From an uncultured Collinsella sp. (GTDB taxonomy: Bacteria; Actinomycetota; Coriobacteriia; Coriobacteriales; Coriobacteriaceae), in contig CALFGH010000229.1 of the NCBI GenBank assembly GCA_937958315.1, positions 1 to 11,950 of the forward strand: 11,950 nucleotides of DNA. Reading direction: 5' to 3'. A program made the position numbers and the translations under genes. This document shows positions 7,501 through 11,950 of this stretch, piece after piece; positions within the stretch are counted from its first letter, which is position 1; every line of letters starts with the position of its first letter. The notes under the pieces are model-generated. The model made no database searches. It was given only the letters and a program-made list of their open reading frames with translations, and was not told the origin of the DNA.

Positions 7501-7528
7501 ATATTACCCCGCTCGCCGCCCGAGTCAA
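7501..7528 (-). promoter_or_regulatory. Promoter of the rplM-rpsI operon
   Basis: On the minus strand: -35 TTGACT (7523-7528), a 16-bp spacer, -10 TAATAT (7501-7506). Both hexamers are close to the housekeeping consensus. The start should be near 7494, leaving a leader of about 60 nt before the GTG of rplM. It sits past the end of the patatin gene, so the ribosomal operon is independent of it. Confidence 0.85.
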
Positions 7529-7591
7529 CAGGTATTTTGGTTCTGACCAGACTTTCTGCACATGTCGTCCATGGGTCATGACGTCGCGACA

Positions 7592-8470
7592 CTAGCGCTC
7601 GACAAATGCCTCGATATCTCCCAGCAAGCGCTTTGCCTCCTGGCGGCCCTGAATATACAGGTCGAGGAGCTTTGCTGGATCGTGCTCAACGTGGCCGACC
7701 TCGACCGGCTTTTGCGGAGCAACGACCAGTGCGCGGCCCTCGCGCTCATACTTCCACAGATGCATGCGCTGGATGTTATAGCGGTCGTGGCGCGTCTCGA
7801 TAGCCTCGAGCAGGTAGGGGTAGTCGGCATAGCGGGCGCGCGCGGCGGGCATAAACTCGTAGGGCTTTTTCTCGTACGAGCGGTCCTGCGTGACAATGAC
7901 AACCGCGCGATCGAAGCCCGCCTCCTCCAGCACGTGCTCGATGGGAACCGAATCGGCTACGCCACCGTCGACGTATTTGTGCCCGTCAATCTCGACCGGC
8001 GGCGTCACCAGCGGCAGCGACGTCGAGGCGCGCACGGCGTCGAGGTCGAGCACGGCGCTTTCGACCGGCAGGTACGTGGCGGTTCCAAAGAGCATGTCCG
8101 TCGCGACGGCGTACATCTCGATGGGGCTTGCATCGAACGTCTCGTTGTCAAAGGGATCCAGGCGGTCCTGGACATCATTGAAGATAAAGTCGTAACCCAC
8201 GATGGAGCCTGTGGACGCAAACGATGCGGCGCCCATGAAACGGCTGTCGTTGCAGAAAGCCAGGTTGATGCGGTTGGCACGGCCGATCTGGTGCGACTTG
8301 TAGTTCACGCCGTTGAGGGCGCCGGCCGATACGCCATATACCGCCGGAATCTCGACGCCGGCCTCCATGAGGACGTCGAGCACGCCCGCGGTAAACTGCC
8401 CGCGAAAACTACCGCCCTCCAGGACGAGCGCGACCTTGCCGGCGTTCTTTGCTTTATCTTCTGCAGTCAT
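7592..8470 (-). CDS. Patatin-like phospholipase family protein
   Basis: A predicted serine hydrolase acting on phospholipids or other acyl esters with a Ser-Asp dyad. It has 292 residues. The oxyanion-hole loop GGSFRG is at 19-24, the nucleophile elbow GVSAG at 46-50 with Ser48, and the DGG motif at 168-170 with Asp168. Length and the C-terminal part after the DGG motif resemble the bacterial YjjU-type patatins. There is no signal peptide or membrane segment, so it is likely cytoplasmic or peripheral. The ATG at 8470 has AGGAGG about 6 nt upstream. No terminator is evident after its TAG stop, and the rplM promoter begins 64 bp further on. A palindromic, repeat-rich region lies upstream. Family call is firm; the substrate is unknown. 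Confidence 0.93.
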   Translation of the reverse strand: MTAEDKAKNAGKVALVLEGGSFRGQFTAGVLDVLMEAGVEIPAVYGVSAGALNGVNYKSHQIGRANRINLAFCNDSRFMGAASFASTGSIVGYDFIFNDVQDRLDPFDNETFDASPIEMYAVATDMLFGTATYLPVESAVLDLDAVRASTSLPLVTPPVEIDGHKYVDGGVADSVPIEHVLEEAGFDRAVVIVTQDRSYEKKPYEFMPAARARYADYPYLLEAIETRHDRYNIQRMHLWKYEREGRALVVAPQKPVEVGHVEHDPAKLLDLYIQGRQEAKRLLGDIEAFVER

Positions 8471-8555
8471 GTTGACCTCCTGCTGTTTCGTTTTGGCTTT
8501 CTTCTACCCAGTTTTGGGATAGAGAGCGCATTGGTTTTGGAGATGAGGATATGGG

Positions 8556-8607
8556 AGCGGAAAGCGCGTCCCAGTTTGAGGCGGGATTCCAGGATGCGCT
8601 TTCCGCT
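8556..8607. repeat. REP-like palindromic element
   Basis: AGCGGAAAGCGC (8556-8567) and its exact complement GCGCTTTCCGCT (8596-8607) form a 12-bp inverted repeat around 28 nt that contains a shorter TCCC/GGGA pairing. A diverged half copy follows: GGAAAGCGCGTCCCA at 8559-8573 recurs as GGAAAGCGTGTCCCA at 8621-8635. Such intergenic palindromes are often members of dispersed families; only this window can be seen, so copy number is unknown. Confidence 0.7.
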
Positions 8608-8650
8608 TGGACCGCCGTTGGGAAAGCGTGTCCCACCCTGCGTTGCTGCG

Positions 8651-9128
8651 GCGTTTTCTTAACGCCCGCGCCCTGCATAGAGTTCGATTCTCCGCGGTAC
8701 GGGGGGATCCGTTGATGGGTTGAGGCCGGGGCAAGACGCCCGATTGGCATCGCATCGATATTGAGCTGAGGCATTGCGCGGAGAATCCGCGTATTTGCTT
8801 CGCAAATACGCACCGGCTTCGGCCGCCTGCCGGCGTCCTCGCCCGCGGGCTAAAAACGCTCACGCGTTTTCTTTACGCCCGCGCCCTGCGCAGAGTTCGA
8901 TTCTCCGCGGTACAGGGGGGTCCGTTGATGGGTTGAGGCCGGGGCAAGACGCCCGATCGGCATCGCATCGATATTGAGCTGAGGCCTTGCGCGGAGAATC
9001 CGCGTGTTCGCTTCGCGAACCCGCACCGGCTTCGGCCGCCTGCCGGCGTCCTCGCCCGCGGGCTAAAAACGCTTACGCGTTTTCTTTACGCCCGCGCCCT
9101 GCATAGAGTTCGATTCTCCGCGGTACGG
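8651..9128. repeat. Tandem repeat, 2.2 copies of a 213-bp unit
   Basis: Unit 1 is 8651-8863 and unit 2 is 8864-9076; they differ at 13 of 213 positions with no indels (about 94% identical). A partial third copy covers 52 nt (9077-9128) and stops just before the ssrA terminator. Each unit contains a 17-nt stretch identical to the 3' end of tmRNA but inverted, a 12-nt stretch in the tmRNA orientation, a 10-bp hairpin (8789-8811; 9002-9024), and an AAAACGC/GCGTTTT palindrome across the unit junctions. No open frame looks real. It resembles a structured intergenic repeat more than a simple microsatellite. Confidence 0.92.
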
Positions 9129-9133
9129 ACTAG

Positions 9134-9171
9134 AAATAAAAAGGCAGGTAGATACGAATATCTACCTGCCT
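9134..9171 (-). terminator. Intrinsic terminator of ssrA
   Basis: A perfect 13-bp stem (9142-9154 with 9159-9171) around CGAA. On the minus strand it begins 9 nt after the mature tmRNA 3' end and is followed by a T-rich run (complement of 9134-9142). Very strong. The inverted tmRNA-like copy of repeat unit 3 lies directly beyond it. Confidence 0.95.
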
Positions 9172-9179
9172 GTAACTAT

Positions 9180-9543
9180 TGGTGGAGGCGCGGAGAATCG
9201 AACTCCGGTCCACGAAAGCCCCCTGATTGGCATCTCCAAGCTCAGTCGCTGGTTTTGTCTCGGACGCTTTGCGCGCAGCGACACGCTCGCGGCGTCCTAA
9301 CCGGTTCGGTCTTAGCCTGCACCATACCGATTACGTGCGCAGGAGCATTCCCCTAAAATGACGTCGCGCCGGTGTCGGGGAAATCACCGGGTTGACGCGC
9401 CGCTATAAACTAAGCAGCGAGAGCCATAGGCTCAAAAGAAGAGTTGTTGTCAATTCAATTTGACGGTACCCCTGTTTAACGAGGCGAGGAGACCTCGGCT
9501 TGCTTCCTCTCTCAGAGCTATCGTGTCGAAACCAGTCGCCCCC
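9180..9543 (-). ncRNA. ssrA: Transfer-messenger RNA (tmRNA)
   Basis: Rescues stalled ribosomes and tags the nascent chain for proteolysis, together with SmpB. The 364-nt RNA starts GGGGGCGACTGGTTTCGAC and ends CGCCTCC-ACCA. The first seven bases GGGGGCG pair with CGCCUCC (one G-U), forming the tRNA-like acceptor stem; the CCA is encoded. The T-arm CGGAG-TTCGATT-CTCCG precedes it. The tag frame lies at 9451-9413 with TAG at 9412-9410 and reads DNNSSFEPMALAA, ending in the usual ALAA; GAC as resume codon is inferred from a TGA two codons upstream and from family pattern. Between tag frame and 3' end are GC-rich paired segments, as expected for the pseudoknots. It has its own terminator and probably its own promoter. 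Confidence 0.98.
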
Positions 9544-9638
9544 GAATGTCGGGAAGTCTGGATGGCATTGGGCACGAGCACCCAACACCCGTCGACTTTT
9601 CAAGGAACATGCAGGGCGAGCCCCGCTTGTGGAGTGTT

Positions 9639-9647
9639 ATCTTACCA
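9639..9647 (-). promoter_or_regulatory. Possible extended -10 promoter of ssrA
   Basis: On the minus strand TGGTAAGAT gives an extended -10 (TG, one base, TAAGAT). The -35 at 16 bp, CTGTCC, is weak. The start would be near 9632, leaving a leader of about 90 nt to be removed by RNase P. A TTGAAA nearer the gene has no -10 at the right distance, which favours this site. Confidence 0.4.
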
Positions 9648-9737
9648 CGTTCTGAAAGCGGACAGCTGTTCTATGCACGAGCTGTGAAGACCCCAATGTG
9701 CGCCGCACTTCGCACTTTTGCTACCGATCGCGTCACG

Positions 9738-9743
9738 TATATT
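9738..9743 (+). promoter_or_regulatory. Likely -10 element for the 144-aa gene
   Basis: TATATT lies 36 bp before the ATG of the next gene in a short AT-rich stretch. The best -35 is poor (TTTTGC at 16 bp). It faces away from the ssrA promoter about 95 bp to the left, so the two are divergent. Confidence 0.45.
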
Positions 9744-9779
9744 TTCGCCAAGCAAAATTGACCCGTCGAAAGGACCGTT

Positions 9780-10214
9780 ATGGATACCAAACAGCAACTC
9801 GTCAATGCCCTCGCAGGCCTGGGCTCAACCATTACCGAAGCCATGGATGTCATCGAAGGCTTTGTACCGTGCGGACATCCCGCCCTCACGGTATCGAACG
9901 CACTCGTCGCGCTGGACACTGACGATGATGCAGCTCTCGCCCAGCAGCTTGAGACCGCCGAGGGCTTTATCGACCACGTGAGTGAGAACCGCGGCGTGAC
10001 CGCCTACCACGGCATCGAGGTCGAGCTCGCGGGTCCCAAAGCCGATCTGCTCGCAGCAATCCGCGAGGTAGGCGCCCTTATGCAGACCGCAGGCGTCAAG
10101 AACACCCAGGTCAACGAGTGGGTCTACCGCAGCCTGGCAGCGCTCGACAGCTCCGACGAAAAGGCAGCCGAGCAGCTCGCCGAAAGTCCCGCCATTAAGG
10201 CCGAGCTTTTGTAA
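9780..10214 (+). CDS. Conserved-looking hypothetical protein, 144 aa
   Basis: I do not recognise this family. The protein is acidic, rich in Ala, Leu, Glu and Asp, and probably all helical. It has no signal peptide, membrane segment or known catalytic motif; a lone Cys-Gly-His (CGH, 31-33) is in the N-terminal part. Two parts look alike: residues about 41-61 (SNALVALDTDDDAALAQQLE) and about 117-137 (YRSLAALDSSDEKAAEQLAE) share a pattern xxLxALDxxDxxAAxQLxx, which suggests an internal duplication of a helical unit. The ATG at 9780 has AAAGGA 6 nt upstream and a TATATT -10 further up, so it is very likely expressed. It lies divergent to ssrA and convergent with the toxin gene. Confidence 0.85.
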   Translation: MDTKQQLVNALAGLGSTITEAMDVIEGFVPCGHPALTVSNALVALDTDDDAALAQQLETAEGFIDHVSENRGVTAYHGIEVELAGPKADLLAAIREVGALMQTAGVKNTQVNEWVYRSLAALDSSDEKAAEQLAESPAIKAELL

Positions 10215-10223
10215 ATAGCAGAC

Positions 10224-10260
10224 GCGGGTCCCTTGGCGCATCGTCGTCCAAGAGGCCCGC
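10224..10260 (+). terminator. Hairpin between convergent genes, terminator-like without a T tract
   Basis: Twelve of 13 positions pair (10224-10236 with 10248-10260; one C/A mismatch, one G-T) around an 11-nt loop, 10 nt past the stop of the 144-aa gene. Neither strand has a U tract, so it may act as a transcript end or 3' stabiliser for either convergent gene. Confidence 0.5.
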
Positions 10261-10272
10261 AAACAGCTCGCG

Positions 10273-10788
10273 TCAACCGATAGCCGCGCCACCGCGTTCG
10301 GCCAAAGCCAGAATCGGCATCATTTGGCGCGGGGTCTTTGCTGCAAGATCGGCATGTTCGAGCAGCTTGCGATCGTTGGTCACCAAGTAATCGACCTGCG
10401 CGCGCTTGCACGCGGCGAGCACCAAGTTGTCCTCGTAATCGCGATGGAGCGCTAAGTATTTGTCGGCCAGCCAAAGGTCCGACGCATCTGCACCCACGGC
10501 CGTGGCGTTTTCGGTCATGTTCCGAACAAACGCCAACGCTGCATTGCCAATTGCACGGGCAGATGCCTCGTCGAGCGCTCCCCCGCTGGCAAGAACGCTA
10601 CGCTTCAGCTCGTGTTGGACAACGTACAGCACGTCCTTAGCGATATGCACCGGGAAGAACAGCAACGCCCCCGTCTCCGTCGCCTGACTAATAAACGCAC
10701 GCGCGGCAAGCGACTCGGCATGGTCGACGCAAAACGAATCAACCCATACGTTGGCGTCTACCATGATCTTGAGAGGCGCCCCACTCAC
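10273..10788 (-). CDS. PIN-domain toxin, VapC-like ribonuclease
   Basis: A 171-residue protein predicted to be an Mg-dependent RNase and the toxin of a toxin-antitoxin pair. Acidic residues of the PIN fold are visible: Asp11 in MVDANVW (9-15), Glu60 in QHELKR (58-63), Asp120 in DYEDNLVLAACKR (117-129), and Asp139 in LVTNDRKLL (135-143). It is longer than the classic VapC (about 130 aa) and fits the PIN_3-like group. The GTG start at 10788 overlaps the antitoxin TGA stop (GTGA), with an AGGGGAT ribosome site; a later ATG (10764) would leave only two residues before Asp11. The overlap means coupled translation with the upstream gene. It has no terminator of its own apart from the hairpin at 10224-10260. 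RNA target is unknown. Confidence 0.88.
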   Translation of the reverse strand: MSGAPLKIMVDANVWVDSFCVDHAESLAARAFISQATETGALLFFPVHIAKDVLYVVQHELKRSVLASGGALDEASARAIGNAALAFVRNMTENATAVGADASDLWLADKYLALHRDYEDNLVLAACKRAQVDYLVTNDRKLLEHADLAAKTPRQMMPILALAERGGAAIG

Positions 10789-11120
10789 TGGATCATCCCC
10801 TTTTGGCGATAATGCTCATCCATGGCTTCGGAATAGATTGTGTCCCAACCGCGATCGTCGGATACGGGCGACGCAGCGATGCCCAAATCTGCATAAAGCC
10901 GGTCTGCCGCTGCCCACGACGCGGTAAACGGAGTATCGAGCGCGACGGTCTGCTGCCGGTCGTCGACGGCCGCAAGCACTTCCTCGCACTGCCCGCCACC
11001 CTGCGCGACCTTGGCCACCACCTTTTTGATGAGCTCGGGCAGTGACCCGCCCGAAAGCCGCAGCGCTTCCTCGGCACGGTTCTTGGCCTGGCGATCCACG
11101 CGAACGTTCACCTGCGCCAT
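10785..11120 (-). CDS. RelB/DinJ-like ribbon-helix-helix antitoxin
   Basis: A 111-residue protein whose first 40 residues (AQVNVRVDRQAKNRAEEAL, then SLPELIKKVVAKVAQ) match the RelB/DinJ ribbon-helix-helix: a beta strand for DNA contact and two helices for the dimer. The longer C-terminal part, ending YSEAMDEHYRQKGMI, should wrap and inhibit the PIN toxin. The start is uncertain. ATG 11120 gives the best family fit but has no clear ribosome site; an in-frame GTG at 11138 has AAGGGAG about 10 nt upstream. A GTG at 11180 overlaps the promoter -10 and is ruled out. It is co-transcribed and overlaps by 4 nt with the toxin gene. It probably represses its own promoter through GCTAGC sites. Confidence 0.87.
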   Translation of the reverse strand: MAQVNVRVDRQAKNRAEEALRLSGGSLPELIKKVVAKVAQGGGQCEEVLAAVDDRQQTVALDTPFTASWAAADRLYADLGIAASPVSDDRGWDTIYSEAMDEHYRQKGMIQ

Positions 11121-11160
11121 GCCGCCAACAGCACCCACGTTGATCCCGCTCCCTTCAAAT

Positions 11161-11197
11161 GCTAGCACCGCTAGCAACACTATATAGAGAAGCTAGC
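11161..11197 (-). promoter_or_regulatory. Operator-like GCTAGC triplet in the toxin-antitoxin promoter
   Basis: Three perfect GCTAGC hexamers at 11161-11166, 11170-11175 and 11192-11197. One sits in the -35/-10 spacer, two at the transcription start. Spacing is 9 bp between the first two (about one turn) and 22 bp to the third (about two turns), as expected for dimers stacking on one DNA face. This fits autorepression by the ribbon-helix-helix antitoxin. Confidence 0.7.
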
Positions 11198-11207
11198 AAA
11201 TGGTCAA
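11179..11207 (-). promoter_or_regulatory. Promoter of the toxin-antitoxin operon
   Basis: On the minus strand: -35 TTGACC (11202-11207), 17-bp spacer, -10 TATAGT (11179-11184). The start should be near 11172, about 50 nt before the antitoxin ATG. It begins right after the terminator of the P-type ATPase gene, so the operon is independent. Confidence 0.88.
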
Positions 11208-11211
11208 ATGC

Positions 11212-11257
11212 AAAAGGCCTGCGTCCGGACGACACCGATGCCGTCTGGGCGCAGGCC
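11212..11257 (-). terminator. Intrinsic terminator of the P-type ATPase gene
   Basis: Eight outer pairs (11216-11223 with 11250-11257) continue through G-T, two G-C, G-T and four more pairs to a stem of about 16 bp. On the minus strand it is followed by TTTT (complement of 11212-11215). It lies about 25 nt past the ATPase stop. Confidence 0.9.
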
Positions 11258-11281
11258 AGATAACGTGGGCGAACACGTCCG

Positions 11282-11950
11282 CTAGCGCAGGTAAGCCTTT
11301 GCGTTGCCCAGGCTGTAGGCGATCGTTGAGCCGTTGTGCAGCAGCGACGACGCCTGCGGAGTAATCATGCCGGTAATACCCAATGCCAACAGCGCCGAGT
11401 TGGTGAGCATCACCTTAGAATAGGAGCTCGTCAGACGATCAACGAGGCCCTGGCTCATGCGGCGTAGGCGCACGATCGCGGCGAGATCCGTATCGGTCAG
11501 GATGATATCGGCGACCTCCTTGGCGATGTCGCTTCCGCCACCCATCGCCAGGCCCACGTCGGCCAAACCGAGCGCCGGCGAATCGTTGACGCCGTCGCCC
11601 ACCATGGCAACATGGCGTCCCTCGCTCTTAATGCGCTCAACATACGCGTACTTGTCCTCGGGCAGCAGCTCGGCCTTAAACTCGTCGACACCTGCCTCGC
11701 GAGCAATGCGCTCGGCCGTGCGTTCCGAGTCGCCCGTGAGCATGACCACGTGCCTGACGCCCAGCGCATGCAGGTCGGCGATGGCCTCGCGAACCCCGGG
11801 CTTGAGCGGGTCCTCGATGCCGAGCACGCCCACGACCGTGCCATCGACCGCCAGATACAGCGGCGACAGGCCCTGCATCTGGGACTCAATGCGCTCCTTA
11901 ATGTCGGACTCGAGTTGCGCACCCTCATCCTCAAATACAAAGTGCGCGGA
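11282..11950 (-). CDS. Heavy-metal P1B-type ATPase, C-terminal part (partial)
   Basis: The frame is open to the window edge, so the gene continues beyond 11950; 222 residues are visible. It is the C-terminal half of the P domain and the last membrane segments of a metal-transporting ATPase. Landmarks in fragment numbering: DPLKPG (47-52), MLTGDSERTAERIA (70-83), the hinge MVGDGVNDSPAL (116-127), then GGGSDIAKEVADIIL (137-151), and a hydrophobic C-terminal pair. LLHNGSTIAYSLGNAKAYLR at the end carries the HN..ST pattern seen in the last membrane helix of many heavy-metal ATPases of anaerobes. The phosphorylated DKTGT and the metal-binding CPx motif would be outside the window, so the metal cannot be named. 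It ends at a strong terminator. Confidence 0.94.
   Translation of the reverse strand, partial: SAHFVFEDEGAQLESDIKERIESQMQGLSPLYLAVDGTVVGVLGIEDPLKPGVREAIADLHALGVRHVVMLTGDSERTAERIAREAGVDEFKAELLPEDKYAYVERIKSEGRHVAMVGDGVNDSPALGLADVGLAMGGGSDIAKEVADIILTDTDLAAIVRLRRMSQGLVDRLTSSYSKVMLTNSALLALGITGMITPQASSLLHNGSTIAYSLGNAKAYLR

Larger units (their letters stand above)
8471..9179. other. 709-bp non-coding, repeat-rich stretch between the patatin gene and ssrA
   Basis: No convincing gene. Some frames stay open, partly because the repeat period (213) is a multiple of three, but they have no ribosome sites and low-complexity Arg/Pro/Ala composition. The region holds a palindromic element (8556-8607), the 213-bp tandem repeats (8651-9128) and the ssrA terminator. 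No clear promoter for the patatin gene is seen. Confidence 0.75.

Noticed and set aside
7562..8662. 366-codon plus-strand open frame opposite the patatin gene
   Set aside because: The minus-strand frame has the GxSxG and DGG motifs and an AGGAGG ribosome site; the plus frame has no such support and runs into the repeats.
8504..8977. Open frames on both strands within the 213-bp repeats
   Set aside because: They stay open partly because the period is a multiple of three. They lack ribosome sites, are Arg/Pro/Ala-rich, and the changes between copies follow RNA/DNA pairing, not codon position.
8651..9128. CRISPR array
   Set aside because: The copies are head-to-tail 213-bp units with no unique spacers, and no cas gene is near.
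8471..9179. Integrated island or phage using ssrA as attachment site
   Set aside because: No integrase, phage or mobility gene is in the window, and the left neighbour is an ordinary chromosomal gene; only att-like fragments are present.
11121..11180. Longer antitoxin from a GTG at 11180
   Set aside because: That codon overlaps the -10 element and lies upstream of the predicted transcription start, so it cannot be in the main message.

Overview
The window reads like chromosome of a high-GC, gut-type actinobacterium of the Coriobacteriia, most likely Collinsella or a close relative. This rests on four things: the rplM-rpsI-glmM gene order typical of Actinobacteria, GTG starts, a very large BTAD-type regulator, and the general look of the proteins. 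No species call is possible from the sequence alone. Most genes are on the minus strand. Nothing looks like an integrase, transposase, phage gene or CRISPR array.

Layout from left to right. (1) The last codons of a plus-strand gene with a strong terminator (1-117). (2) A convergent 998-residue minus-strand regulator with an N-terminal P-loop NTPase and a C-terminal winged helix plus BTAD domain (116-3112). (3) A 449-bp non-coding gap. (4) A minus-strand block read from right to left as rplM, rpsI, glmM, crr, nagB (7433 down to 3562). It starts at a good promoter (7501-7528), has a terminator after rpsI, and probably reads through into glmM. It joins ribosomal proteins L13 and S9 to amino-sugar metabolism: GlmM makes GlcN-1-P for peptidoglycan, NagB returns GlcN-6-P to glycolysis, and the crr product is a glucose-type PTS IIA protein. 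(5) A patatin-family lipid hydrolase (7592-8470). (6) A 709-bp non-coding stretch with a palindromic element and 2.2 tandem copies of a 213-bp repeat. (7) ssrA (tmRNA) on the minus strand (9180-9543) with its own terminator. (8) A plus-strand gene of unknown function (144 aa). (9) A minus-strand toxin-antitoxin pair, a RelB/DinJ-like ribbon-helix-helix protein and a PIN-domain toxin, with a clear promoter and GCTAGC operator-like repeats. (10) The C-terminal part of a heavy-metal P1B-type ATPase, cut by the window edge.

The most unusual part is the stretch downstream of ssrA. Each 213-bp unit carries a 17-nt copy of the tmRNA T-arm/acceptor sequence in inverted orientation and a 12-nt copy in the ssrA orientation. 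Together with ssrA itself this makes six alternating inverted copies over about 530 bp. One hairpin in the unit keeps its pairing through two compensatory base-pair changes between the copies. This looks like a structured palindromic repeat family seeded from, or targeted to, the 3' end of ssrA, and it is the best candidate here for something undescribed.
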